Positions 1 through 12,500 of a stretch of DNA of 64,000 nucleotides are shown one piece after another. Each line of letters begins with the position of its first letter. Position 1 is the stretch's first letter. The stretch covers positions 6,884,501-6,948,500 of the forward strand of contig NC_088311.1 of the NCBI RefSeq assembly GCF_910592395.1, written 5' to 3'. The translations under genes were made by a program, and so were the position numbers. This DNA comes from Lineus longissimus. Taxonomy: Eukaryota; Nemertea; Pilidiophora; Heteronemertea; Lineidae. Under the pieces are notes generated by a model. The model had not been told where the DNA came from. It saw nothing but the letters and a program-made list of their open reading frames with translations, and did not search any database.

Positions 1-336
1 CTGGTTTCGGTGGAAAGCCATACCAGAATATACATCACTTTTCTATGAGGCTTTTCTGTTTGATGTGCACTTTATAGACAATATTCAAGTTTTTGATGTG
101 CATGCATACCCAGGCTTTCCTAACACAGACTCTTGTCTAAAATGTTTTCCCTAAGACAACATCGACGACCTTCACAGGCCAGGGTTGATGCAACTGTGCT
201 CTTTCCCCATTTTTCTGTACCCACACAATAGCAAGATCAAACTTTTGGTCATTCTTGACTTGTTATGGACACTCACCAAGCATACTAGGAGTGTGGTCCG
301 AGCCTTTCACAAACTTGTCTAAGATAAATAACTCAC
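1..336. other. Intronic sequence of the LMBRD1 gene
   Basis: This stretch follows the splice donor of the last visible LMBRD1 exon on the minus strand. I see no frame resembling the missing C-terminus (expected motif like HKFWFFSAAYYFGNW), so it is read as intron. Confidence 0.6.
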
Positions 337-3300
337 CATGTAGTGTTGGCTGCCATAGACAGAATACTGTGGCGCAATCTGGTAAATGATGATATTGATG
401 GCCAGAGTAATGAACATCATGATCATACACATGAAGAGGAGGCCTTGTGGCACGGTGCGTCTCACGCGGATCTTGAACATCTAGAAATTAAAAGGATGAA
501 ATGAGCTTGAAAATGAGAAAGGGAATTCTACAGGAAAGAACACTCAATGGAGTTATTGCAGTGAGAAAGAGAGATAGTCGGATGCTTTCATTCTCCCAGG
601 TTGATGACTAGAAATCTGAGCTAATGACTTACCCGGATCCACAGAAACCAGACGCCCATATTCTGGATCCCGGACATTGAACAAAAGAAGAAATACATGA
701 TGATTCCGATCATCAGGATGTAATCGAGGGGAAACACTTGCTGTGCAAAGACCAGTGTGATGTCAATGGGATTGGGGAGTGATCTCTTTGGCAGAGCGTA
801 TCCAAGCTTGGGTCCAAGAGAGTGCATGGCCTTGTCAATGCTGAAAGTGAAGCGAGATCAACATCAGTTATTCAGGTGTTTGATTGGAAATTTACAGGAA
901 AGGCATAATTGAACTGCACACATCAGGCAACCTCAAATGATATGACTATGCTCAGTGAAAACAATTCATATCAATGAATAACCTAATTGGGAATTTCCAT
1001 TCTCAAAGAAGTAATCATTGGCTGCTGAAAAACTGTTGCTTTCCAGCGAAAGGGGTGGTGTGTATCTCATGCTCCCCTCTACATGTACATTTGGTACAGG
1101 TTTTACTGAGTTCCCATTCTGAACTTTTTTTAAGAAACTTACTTTGTCAACAACAAAGAGACAAATATCAGCGCAGCAATCAAGATGAAGACGATGCCAA
1201 ACAGAACTTGGAATGGACGGCATAGAATAAAACATTTGTTCAGGCAGCTTTTCTCTGCAGCCACAAGATGGCGCTCTCTCCTTCCCATGACAGCCTCCTC
1301 TTCCTCCAGGCGGTCAACTTCACGACGGTCTTGGGCACTCATTCGCCTTCGCCCGCCAAAATACTGTAATGGAAATTGTGTCATGAATCAAACTAACACT
1401 TCAGATTAAACAAAAATCTCGGTATATAATACCTATAAATTTGTCTTCTGCAAAAATAAACTCGTCTGGATGTGAATTGATAGTCCAAGATCCTACATAC
1501 TGCAGTTCTAACATCATCATCATAAACACCAGTGCCAAAATAAGGGGGATGGGGCATGAGGTGTGCGCCCCTTTTTGCGACCACAGTGCAAGTATAACGT
1601 CTCTCCAGTGCAGAGAGTAAAAAATCACATGGGATTGAAACCCATTACTTGGAGCATGCATCATTTAAGTATGCATGCACCTTGTACACTGCTATTCTCA
1701 CCTTGTCTTTGAGTGTCTGTAGCCTACTTTGGTTCTGGGACCTAGAGTCTGTCACTTCTAATCTCTCCGATTTGGCACTGCGGTTGCCAAGTATTAGTCC
1801 CAATGGCCAGGCTGACATTCCATAAGCCTAAAGTGAAGTTATAGATCTAAGAAAGTATTTACTGGTAAGTCAAATCATGCTTAAAAGTGATAAACCGCTT
1901 GGCCAGTATGTTGATTGTGACAGGGGTCACAATAATAAACACAAACAAAAGAGAATATTTTCTTAAAATAGTCCTGTATGTTACTTCAATACTTACTGTA
2001 TAGAAAATAAGAGTTAAGAATCCAACTAGTGTCAGGCAGCTGATGGCGAAGGAGACTGCATCCTCTCCATCTAAAATTTGGAGAGAAAAATCATTATCAA
2101 GCAACAGAATCGTTCAAGGTAACCAATCTATGGGCTGTGAAGACAGAGTACAGACTGAAAACCAATGCCCGAGATGTGGATAAAACATTTTGGAACGGGT
2201 GAAGCTAGTCGGGTTGAGTAGACTTAGTATTGTAGAGATACACCACATCTTTAAATGAATAATTTCCATTGATGATGACAAGTAGGAACTCTCTGGTCTA
2301 GAAGAACACTGTAGAAGCTTTGAAATGAACAACAATCATAATCATTTCATAATAAAGGCAGGACAGAATAGGTATAAACTAGAAACTATTATGCGAAACG
2401 ATTGGAAGCAAAAGTTCTTACTGTTCTCTCCCAGCTCCTTGAAGAGAAAGGCAATCCTGTCCCAATCGGATGTACTGTTTGCATCTGGTATCTTTGTCTT
2501 CATTGGCGCAAATGCACTGAAATAGGGTATGTTTGTTTGAACTAGATATGCAACTGGTCCTACATTGCATACACTCTTAATACTTCTACTACTTTGTTTC
2601 AAACAAGAAATAGAGAAACGTTTACAAATCCAGTACCAGTTGCAGTAAAGTGCAAGACTGTGATGAACATCTTAAGCTCATTAAAACCACATCCACAATT
2701 TGCAACTCAGTCATCTGTTGCTGGCTAAATAGGTCTTGGTTTTGGTCCATTTGATATAAATCCGGAAAAATATAACTCAGGGTTGAACTACCAAGCTGAA
2801 ATTTAACACAAAAACCTAACTTTCCTGTGTCTTGAAATTAATTCACAGAAAATTCTAACAATTCTGACATTTTATCACGATCCTAATACTCACCCTACAA
2901 TCAACAGAACAGCAGCAAAGATCACAAAACCAATGGTGAACTTAAATGCCGAACAACAGCGCTGAAAGACAAAATGTACTGTTCAAAGTATCGTTATTTA
3001 TTTATCAGAGGATCAGTTTTTTACTGCCAATTATACATGTATCAGATCAAAGCAAATGTTTGAAATGAAATCCAGTCAAAGCAAATAACTGAAATGAAAT
3101 CCGAAGTTGGCGGACTTGCATAGTAAGTTGGAAAAGGGTCTTCTGAAACAAAGTTGATGTTAGTTTAACTACAATATACTCACAGCTTTTTGAGGCTGGT
3201 CGTCATCTTTCTCCTCATAATAGAAATACACAAAGGGCAGGATAAAGAACATGAAGACCATCACAAGGATGTAGAGAGCTGCAAGGATACATAAAAATTT

Positions 3301-4251
3301 GTAGAACTATTGACTTTCTGCAGAGAACCAATCATCAATAATAATCAGATAAGAAAGTTGTTATATTGTTATGAGGGTCTTGATCCTGATTTATACTCAC
3401 AGTAATATGCATACAGGACGGTGTCCTCCATTGAATCTCTATCCTCTGAGATGTTGGCCCAGGGCTGAAATAGCGAAAGTGACTGAATTTATATGCTCTT
3501 CTCATGTTTTCTGAAATATGTTTCAAGTATGCTCAGTTGTTTGAAAAGATACAGGGATAAGGGAAGTGTTCAAAACCCAAATACAGCATGAGGCTGAGAC
3601 CACAGCTATTCATGCAGCTATCAGAGTTGAGGGGAAATGGACAATCATCTACCATTGGACATTTCTGCATATAAATTCTCACCTTAAATGTTCCATTTCT
3701 GTTCTTCATAAAAGAGACTAGGAAAATGTCCACTGGAACCAAAGCTGATGTGAAAAGTGCCACCGCCAAGGCAAAGATTGACACAATAGTGGAGCTGAGT
3801 TCACTGTCATACTTGCTTTGGAAGTATCGGATGTAGATGAAGGAAAAGAAAAGAATAAGCTGAAATAAGAAAAAAATGAATTTGTACTACGTTGTGCCGA
3901 TAGTTTGGTTTGTTTAGGCTTGGCTATTTGCAACAACATTGTACACACCATCCATAATCCACACATATTTCATGACTTGACAATGGATTGGTACTGGATT
4001 ACTTTCATTTTGGGACATCCAGTACAGTTCATGTACTACATGTATACATGCATGCATGTAGAATGTTGTTGACTTTAGGACTACTTTGGTCACTTTTATC
4101 ATTTGTTCTTCGAATCAGTCTGATACTTTATTTGATCTTTCTGATATGTAGAACAAGGATATGTCGAAAAAAATCAAGAATTATCACTTACAAGCAGCAC
4201 AACAGTGAAAGGAATCCATCCTACAGCAAGGACAGAACTTGGCACAGCCAT
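337..4251 (-). CDS. LMBRD1: Lysosomal cobalamin transporter-like LMBR1-domain protein, 3' end outside window
   Basis: Multi-pass membrane protein of the LMBR1 family. By orthology it acts with ABCD4 in moving cobalamin out of lysosomes. Eleven exons are visible: 4192-4251, 3683-3859, 3401-3464, 3184-3278, 2894-2961, 2422-2516, 1997-2070, 1702-1827, 1143-1363, 633-840 and 337-480. All have GT-AG borders and together give 444 codons in one frame. The start MAVPSSVLAVGWIPF matches the family N-terminus. Other family hallmarks are ALVPVDIFLVS (exon 2), VYFYYEEKDD (exon 4), RERHLVAAEKS (exon 9), and QQVFPLDYILM followed by GIQNMGVWFLWIR (exon 10). The last visible exon ends at YGSQHYM, about residue 444, where the human protein (~540 aa) still has about 100 residues, so one or more 3' exons lie before base 1. 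The coding sequence shows no damage. Orthology is inferred from remembered family sequence, not from a search. Confidence 0.93.
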
Positions 4252-4623
4252 TTTGTATGTTTTTATTTTGGATCACGTGAGGGCGACTTCTTGGATCTGG
4301 TACCTCGTTACCAGGATATTGCATGGGAGGCTAAAAGTTTAATCATGCCCTTCTTTGAATGTGTAAAGCAACCAAAGGGTTAGAAACTCATATTGAATTC
4401 TATAATTTGTCTTGTGAAACCATTAACCGGGAAAAAAGATAACTTTTATAGCCATAGTTTGGAGAAATATGCATACATAGCAAATGTTGGAAACCAGGTT
4501 GGAAGCAGTGACCTTCACCTTGGCGCGAATCTCAAAATTTTGATATTTTTCATTCTCTCATAAAATCCTGATTTGTCGTGATCTGAATCAATAAAACTCC
4601 ATAAAAGTGTAATCAATCTAAAT
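4252..4623. promoter_or_regulatory. Shared head-to-head promoter region of LMBRD1 and PRIM2
   Basis: The two start codons diverge and lie 372 bp apart, so this interval must hold both 5' untranslated regions and at least part of both promoters. No TATA box or initiator could be assigned with confidence. A bidirectional promoter is inferred from spacing only. Confidence 0.55.
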
Positions 4624-7600
4624 ATGGAGTATGCATCTAATGCAAGAAGGCGTAAAAAAGCCATCAAAATATCAAATGGCGTTGATTTTGCCCTATATCC
4701 ACACCGCCTACAACTCTACACACTTCCTCCTGTAGAAAATATCACTCTCCAGGAATTTGAAGATTTTGCAGTTGAAAGATTGAAAGGTACATCCAAGGCT
4801 ATACCCAGTCTGCTGTGGATGTATAGACATGTTTGACAAAGTTTGTTGAGGCACTGACCGGTCATGTTCTTCACCAGAACAGGGTCACGCTCCGGTGGTT
4901 GGTTTAAAGTTTATGTCTACTCTATGAGTGACTACGGACGAATTCGAAGAAGTTTGTTTTGGCGCTTTTCATCTTCTTCGAAAAGGGCTATTTACTTTCA
5001 GTAGGTCTATCTCTGATCTGACTAATCCACTGTAGACCTACAATTATTGTATGTCCAACTCCAACCATTTGAAGTTGTCTTCATCTTCTGTCATGAGTGA
5101 TATCTGTTCAGCCTCATCATCTTCATCAGCCATTGGTTGGGCGCATTGATTACTGCGAATGCATAACCAAGTGTGGGGTTGCACCTATGCAGACGTTATC
5201 CTCTTTTCTATCTTTTAGTGCTCAAGGCAGTTGAGACCATTGGGATCCGACATCTGAAGACCAGCACAGAGTATGCTGAAAATATGGAGAAGGAACTTCG
5301 CAATTTGAATATGAAAAGTTTACTCCGACCCAAAAATGTGGTAAGTTTGTTGGTGCAGAGTAGCCCCTATAGTATTTCGAATGACTTGATGTAAAGTTTA
5401 TGAAAATTGATAACATGAGCTAGAAGTAGGCCTACAGTGTATTTGTATGTGAAGAATGTGATGACAGGTAACATATTCTTTGGATAAAAGTGCCGTCTTT
5501 CCAGCTAAACTGATCAAATTGTATTAAGAGTATGAGTGAAGCCCCCCCACCCATTCCAGTTGGTGATTTGCAAGTTGATAACTCTCTGTTTCATTTTCAA
5601 AATTGAAATTACTTTTTAATGTTCTTTTTCTTCTTTTTTTAGTCTGCAGATAGTGAAGATATTGATTTGGAAAAAGAATTCAATGAGAGAAGGAAGGAGC
5701 ATGTATCTCATTTCATTCTTAGGCTTGCTTATTCAAGATCGTAAGTATGTTGAAGACATTGTTTCATGCAAATTACATGTGTGTATCATGTTGAATATAA
5801 TCGGATAAGACTTATGAACCGTTAGTTGACGTAGTGTAATTTTTCTTTCAGTGAAGATTTGAAACGTTGGTTCCTGGCGCAAGAGATTGATCTGTTCAAG
5901 TACCGTTTCACACAGGAGACACTAGGTAGTGTCAAAGAGTTTTTGGATGTCAATAACCTTAATTATAGCCCTGTAAGTAGACCACATTTATCACACAAGT
6001 AATTAGGACCTGCACAATTAATATATTAACTGCAAATTACTCATCAGGTGCTGTGTTGTGACATCTTCTGTTTCATCAAATGATAACATCACATCCCCTT
6101 GTGTTTTAGCGTGTGTTTGGTTCTTTCAGATTCCGGACAAGGAGAAAAATGAGATGCGACAGTCACTGATCGATTCCACATATGATATGACAAGCTCAAA
6201 GCTCGAAACGACAGATTATTTTAAAGTTAGTATAGTAGATGTGCCTTCTTATACTGCTGTCTCCTTCTTGTAGTAGGTTTTGAAGACATTATCAAAAAGA
6301 TCTGTGGACGTTAGGAATAATGCTGTAATAAAATGAAGTCCTGTATACTATGGTTGCAAGGTGTCTGCTCTGCTCAGTTCTTCAGTAAAGATGATAAAGC
6401 CAAGAAACATTACAGAATCTACATGCATTTTTTGTATATTGTTGTATATACATGTATCATTCATTTCATTTTACATTCCTACTCATTTTAGGTCCCATTC
6501 ACTGAAGTGCTGGACTTGGTGAGGGGAAGGAAGGTGTTCCTCAACAAGGGCCAGGCCTATGTTCCTAGGACAGAATTGGCGTCAGTTATCCAGAGTGTGT
6601 TCCGAACTAATTTATCTCACTCATTGGCTGTAAGTTCAACTTCCTGCCAAGAAATATAAAAAAGTTCAAAAGACGTCATCAAATCTTGGCAATCCTTGAG
6701 GAAGGGATGACTTGAAGTTGATAGTTTGAATGAGGTCAGGCCTGATCATATTTAGGAATTCAGAAAGCTAGTTTACTGAGCACTCTGTAACCTTTTCCCT
6801 GACAGTCATTGGCCTGCTGGAAGTGCTGTAGAGCATTGAAAAAACACCACCATTACTAAATCTCATGCCTGTATACTTGATTTAAGATACTCTTTTCTTC
6901 TTGTGGGTCAGTAATCAGGTTAAATATGAGGTTCTTACTTCTTTTTGATTCATGCTGATACTCATTTATACTGATTCTGATTTCATTAATCTTTTCCCCC
7001 ACTTATGCAGGTTACTTCAAGAGCATTGCCAAACCTTGAGGAAGATGAACGTCTGATCCCAATGCTTAGTGGGTTGAGTAAAGCTTATATTGGTGAAGAT
7101 TATTCAAATAAAAAAACGCCTACGGGAGTGGTAACTGCCGATATGATAGATGAGGTAATTTTTTGTTCTGTCAGAATCATTGGTGTCATCTTCCAAACCT
7201 TGAAACAGAAGCTGATGACTAAGAGCAAGTTGCTAGATGCAGAAATTTCTCCAAAATGTATTGTCAAGCCTATTGACACGATCATTCCTTCAGGTGCAGA
7301 GCAGCGATTTCTGAGTGGTCAAACAATTTCAATCATGAACTTGAGTGTACATTATTTGCAATTTTGCCCATTTCTTGATTAGGTCAAAAGATGTGCTCGT
7401 CTCTCTTTCAGCTGTCAAAGAAGTCATTCCCACTGTGCATGCAACAGCTTCACCAGGGTCTGAAGCAGAACCATCACCTGAAGCACGGAGGCCGAATGCA
7501 GTATGGTCTCTTCCTCAAGGGCATTGGCCTGTCACTGGAGGAGGCCATGAAGTTCTGGAGGGCAGAATTCTCACGGAACACGGGGATGGATAGCGACAAG

Positions 7601-8852
7601 GTTGGTTTTCTTTCAGGAATGGTAGATCTACTTCCTTACACTTATTTTTTGTACATATCAAGGACCTGCACGCTTGAGACCTGAAGGAAACAGTTTCAAG
7701 TGGCTTTGCTTTTACAGGTCGGCTCCAAAATAAACAGATATTCATCTTATCTTCAGCCCAAATGTCAATATTATTTTCTTATCATCTTCAGTTTGAGAAA
7801 CAGTATGCCTACAATATTCGTCACAACTACGGTAAAGAGGGGAAGAGGGCTAATTATACTCCCTACAGCTGCATGAAGATCATTATGTCGAATGCGCCCG
7901 GCCCTGGTGACAGTCACGGCTGTCCGTTCAGACACACAGACAGCAACATGCTGCGTCAGAAACTCCAGGGAATGAAGATATCAAAAGATGGTGTAGATCA
8001 GGTAGGGCTAGTGGAAAGGTCTTCCTCTTGGCTTTCGAAGATAGGATCCAATTCTTAGTTCTGTGAATGTGCCTCTGTCCCCATAGTATTGTCAAGGCGT
8101 CAAGTTCCTCTGGACAGGTCATGGTGCAACAGCGTGGACTGTCTCGAGGCCAGAGTTGCCCCTTTGCAAAGAGAGATTGATGACTTCAACAGAGAGTTTG
8201 CATTTGCTAACCCGTTGCTCAGTTGTATGAGCTTGGGCCCAGGCTGTCTGTACTTGTAAATTTCTTCAGCTTTATTTCTCAAAATGATTATTATCACCAT
8301 CATTTAGGTGATCGACTTGGTGAAGGGCGGTCATTACCAAGTGGCCTGTGCAAGGTACTTTGAGTTGACCCACATATCGGAAGAGCAAGGCCTTGGTATA
8401 AACCATCCCAACCAATACTTTGATGAAAGCCAGAGGATTTTAAAGGGTGGAAAGCGAGAGGGTAAGTCTTAATCCTAAAATACAAAATCCATGACATATT
8501 TCTGTAGGGTCCCACTTTCATAGGGTCGTAACGTTTTCATCATTTCCTCAACATGGGTAAGAGTTACAGGACTTGAAACAGTTGTCATAGTCGTCATCTG
8601 GATCACGTTTGTGCACACCAAGTTTATTCAATTTGTCCTTCTAACAATAGTTCCTCTTGTGCCTTGTTTTCAGTTCAGAGTGTCCAAATTGTTGGCACAC
8701 CAAAGACTCCCCGACCCAGCCAGGGCTCACAGGGCCAACATTCGACACAAAGTGCTCCCAAAACTGACCTGAAACCTCAGAAACTTCAAGACGAATTTGA
8801 GGACTTCCCTGATGATGACTTAGATAGTGTAATGAAAGATTATGTTACATAA
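4624..8852 (+). CDS. PRIM2: DNA primase large subunit
   Basis: Regulatory subunit of the primase in the polymerase alpha-primase complex. It carries the iron-sulphur C-terminal domain needed for RNA primer initiation. Exons: 4624-4786, 5219-5340, 5643-5740, 5852-5972, 6130-6225, 6492-6629, 7011-7154, 7412-7600, 7792-8001, 8308-8461 and 8674-8852. They sum to 1614 nt, or 537 residues plus TAA, close to the human length (~509). Family blocks are [22 protein letters not shown] near the N-terminus, [34 protein letters not shown] and [13 protein letters not shown]. All four cysteines expected to bind the [4Fe-4S] cluster are present, in [21 protein letters not shown] and VACARY. The C-terminus is acidic ([17 protein letters not shown]). 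All introns are GT-AG and no lesions were seen. Confidence 0.96.
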
Positions 8853-8936
8853 AGCTTGAACAAGGTTGTTGTTTGGGTGATAAATATTTCTTGTTTATTT
8901 CAACAGCTACATGTACGATATCATCTATCATTACAA

Positions 8937-8942
8937 AATAAA
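8937..8942 (+). terminator. AATAAA polyadenylation signal of PRIM2
   Basis: A canonical AATAAA lies 85 nt after the PRIM2 stop codon, a short but normal 3' UTR. It is the first such hexamer after the stop on this strand. Confidence 0.6.
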
Positions 8943-9527
8943 GTACATGAATGAAACAGGCAAATTGTGTATTCGTCACTACCTGTATCTCTTTATAATG
9001 AGGCACTGAAGCCTGTATGGCAACCACTTTATAAATCGTCACATAAGGCTGCTCAGAGTATGGAAAATTAAATGGCAAGAAGTGACCCATATTCATTGAA
9101 GCACATTGGATTAGGAAAAGTCCGTGTAGACCAAGGTTACCAAGCTGTGAACACCTCATTTCCAAACAAAGATCATTTTCTTAAACCGTATGGCACACAT
9201 TTTGAATAAATATCATGGATATATACATGTACATGTAACATGAATAAATAATTTTGTAAACCTATATTCAATAAATATTAAGTTTGACATTATCACAATT
9301 TCTTCTTGAATGCTGTTTTGGATTTGCTGCATGTATTTTATCAAGGTGTCTTGCTGGGCAGATTCGGAAGGAGCACACTGGGTACATGCTCCCCTCTCAT
9401 TGGAGAAAATTCGCTGAAATTGACTGTGATTTTTTGGAAATTGACATAGAAACCATTTTCAGACATAATGAGCACCTTTCTCAGACTCCTAGATCCACGC
9501 CTAATCTTGTAAGGTATTGTTGCACAG
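8943..9527. other. Convergent 3' flanks of PRIM2 and the receptor phosphatase
   Basis: There are no coding exons here. The stretch must contain the 3' UTR of the minus-strand phosphatase gene. The right half (about 9355-9502) looks like a short transposon-derived piece and is listed separately. Confidence 0.5.
9355..9502 (-). mobile_element. Probable fragment of a non-autonomous DNA transposon (hAT-like MITE type)
   Basis: On the minus strand the segment begins near AGGCGTGGATCTAGGAG, a variant of the CAGGGGCGGATCCAG-type terminus seen on the element at 40563-41123. The opposite terminus is not clear, so only a decayed fragment is proposed. It lies in the 3' flank of the phosphatase gene. 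Confidence 0.3.
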
Positions 9528-12500
9528 TTAGGCAACCTTTTGAAAATTTGAATAAATTGAGAACTTCGCCAGACATTCCTTGACCAGTTCATGCAGATGG
9601 ATGTATTGCTCCTGAAATGAAAAAAAACCAAAACATTGAAACATTGCAGATTTTTGAAAATCATTGATGTTTTCGGATCCCAAAACTGATGAAAATTAGT
9701 GCTTTCCTTAGATTATTCAAAATGATTATTGGCCTTGGCCTATCACCGGTTGCACTTAAGTCCTTTGTGCTCCCAAGCCCTTCAGCGGTTTTACAGAGCT
9801 GATGAGTCCTTTTTGACCCAAGGCCCACAACACAATAAAAACATATCTGACAGAATTCTTACCAGATTCTCGATGAAGGCCGGTTGGGAATACTTAATGG
9901 AGCGTATAGCTTGGTAGATATTGACCTCTCCAGGAACTTTCTGTATTCTCTTATAGATTACATATGCTGCACAGAACAGGCCACATCTGGTTGTACCATT
10001 TCTGAAAGAATGGTTTCATCGGTTACTACCTTATTTTTGTGATTCCGCGGACGTATAGAAAAAACTTTTCAAGTTTGATGGATTTTGAAATTTCTTTCTG
10101 TTTTCTCTAGTTATGTATACATGTAGTAGTCATCACATGCCTGACACATCATTGCAACTGCTTGGCTTGTGACTTACTTGCAGTGGACAATGACATTGGC
10201 AACCTCGTGATCTCCGATCTGACTCTGAACTGTCTCAAGGAATGATGTAAGTACCGGTACAGCAGGGAGTCCATTTTCTATGCCCCAAGCCTTGAAGTAG
10301 ACCTGATGTATTTTCCTTGCTTTACCCTGTAATAAAATAACAACCGAGTTAAATTCTGGCATCTTAACAAATGAGTAAAGTAGGCCTACCTGAATCCATA
10401 TTGACTATCCCCTCCTCGTCAACATTGCACATAACTTGGTGGAAAATAACCTACATTTTGGAGCAGTGAGTATTTGATGACCGCAGTAAATTTCAGTATG
10501 CTCATCAACTCGTAAAAAGTTTCATTGGAACTTGAGGAAAGCACTTCCAAAAGGACAGTTTTTGATAATCGGGTGGGACCAAGGTGCAGTATTGTCTCTC
10601 TTCTTTTCAAAAGACTTTCACACAGACTTACTCTTTCCCAGAAGTCGAACTCTCTAATCCTACAGTCCTCCAAATTGTCCGTGGAGATCATTTTCAGACA
10701 GTCGTCACTCCAGTAGTTTTCACTATTCTGAAATAAAATTTGACAAGGTGTCACAATCCACTTCTCCTTGGCATGTGTAGTATTCAAAGAAACTAACAGA
10801 TCTTTAAGTATTTGAAACAAAATTTTCAGCAGTAAAAGGGCGTGTTCAGAGGATCATTGTACAAATTCTGAATGTCAGTTTGGAATCGTACTCGCCTCTT
10901 TGTACTCTAATGTCACGATCACTTTCACGGCATACTGTCTAATCAGGTCGAGAAACTCCTCCCTGGTCTCCTCCGATGGCGACTGTATTGCTATGAACGT
11001 CAATTTGGACTTGGTGCTCTGTCAAAGAACCAAACATAGTACATTCTACTATTTTGCCAATGAAGGGTTTCGTGGACAAACTTTTGCCAACCTTTTTAAG
11101 GTAGCGAGGTGCTCCAACCTAGATTTCATTTTCTTCTGATCATCTGGTGACATTTCTAGTGCAGACTTATATTTGTTTCCGTTTTGTAGTTTAAGTGCCG
11201 TGTAAAAGAGCGATGTTGGTCAATGTGACCTGCGATTATAATCAGTGCTGTGTGCGACAAAAAATCTCTTGTCTTGTTCGAAAATTGAGGAAATCTATAC
11301 GTACTGGAATAAACACAGGGTGGAGATGATCGTCTGCAAGAAAAAAGATGTTAGAAGTTTGAAATAAAATGGTTTAAAAACAATGATTGAGCTATTTCCT
11401 GATGAATTCTGGTAGTGCACTGAGCAAAATTTGAAGTACATTGATTTTCAAACTTCAGTTTTTATCACACTGCCTGTGGACAACCAAGCTAATGGACCTA
11501 CTCGGGTCCCTCATGAGTGTATTTGATGAAATGTTCATCTACCTGCTAGGTTTTCTATGCTTTTGAGGAAGTCTTCTCTTATTGAAAGTTGTAACACCTA
11601 CAAAAAGAAAATAACCTTACACACACATCACTGACAACATGTAATTTAAATATGATCTGCTTCATATCATTTAGACTAATTCAATTAGTGCCAGGGTGTG
11701 GTGTACTGGGGTACTAATTCTAAGTTCATTTTGCGTTTTCCATGATAAGCTTTCGTCATCGCACTATCTTTTCTGAATGGGATTTTGTCTTGGCGTGGTC
11801 TTTCCTGAATGAATTGATGGTTTCTCAAAAAAATCCTGCTAATTTTTCATATGAGCTCAGAATAAGTGATGCACTGTGTCTATGCTGCGTCAAATGGTAT
11901 TCTGCCCATCAGTTGGGAAACTACGCCACGCCATGTCACCTCACCTTGACAAAACACTTCCGCCAATCAGGCTGACCCTTTATTGCAGTAAACACCTCCG
12001 AGGATTCCTTACCTCAAATTGGAGTTCTAGTTGAGTTGCTCCCATCTCTTGTCGCCTGGTGACGAGGCTGTCTAAGGTTTGTGAGTAGTCCGGCGTGAGG
12101 ATGCTGGTGTCGCCCAGAAGCAGGTGTTCAAGCACTGCGAAGTGTACAAAGATATATTGATTCTGAAAATAAAGATGATCCTAATATTATCAGGTAGCAT
12201 CTTAAGGTCTGATTCGCCTCAGTGAAACAATATGGAATTAATCTGCGTCTCTTGCAAAAAATTTATAAGAGGACATGGCTTACAGGACCATCTGTGTCTT
12301 CCTTACCAGATTCTGTATCATCTTAACCCTTGCATCTCTGAGATTTCTCGTACATTCGATGAAGTTGAGCTCGCCGGTTGCCTCTGCCTGTGTGATGAGG
12401 TAGTCAATGGCGATGTAGGTCCCCGTTCTCCCAACACCAGCACTTAAAAGATGATGTTGTATGTAAAGCATTGTTCCTTAGCTATTTGGTGTAGGCAAAC

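Noticed and set aside
1393-1664. Minus-strand ORFs between LMBRD1 exons as extra exons
   Set aside because: LMBRD1 exons 1702-1827 and 1143-1363 join in frame and match the family without them. A weak box-B-like motif near 1630 was too poor to call a SINE.
12280-12306. Extending the P-loop exon of D1 past 12307 to include VRKTQM
   Set aside because: The canonical donor CTG|GTAAGG at 12306 gives MIQNLNQYIFVH, which matches the length of the family block MVQTEEQYIFIH. The longer reading adds residues and needs a poor donor.
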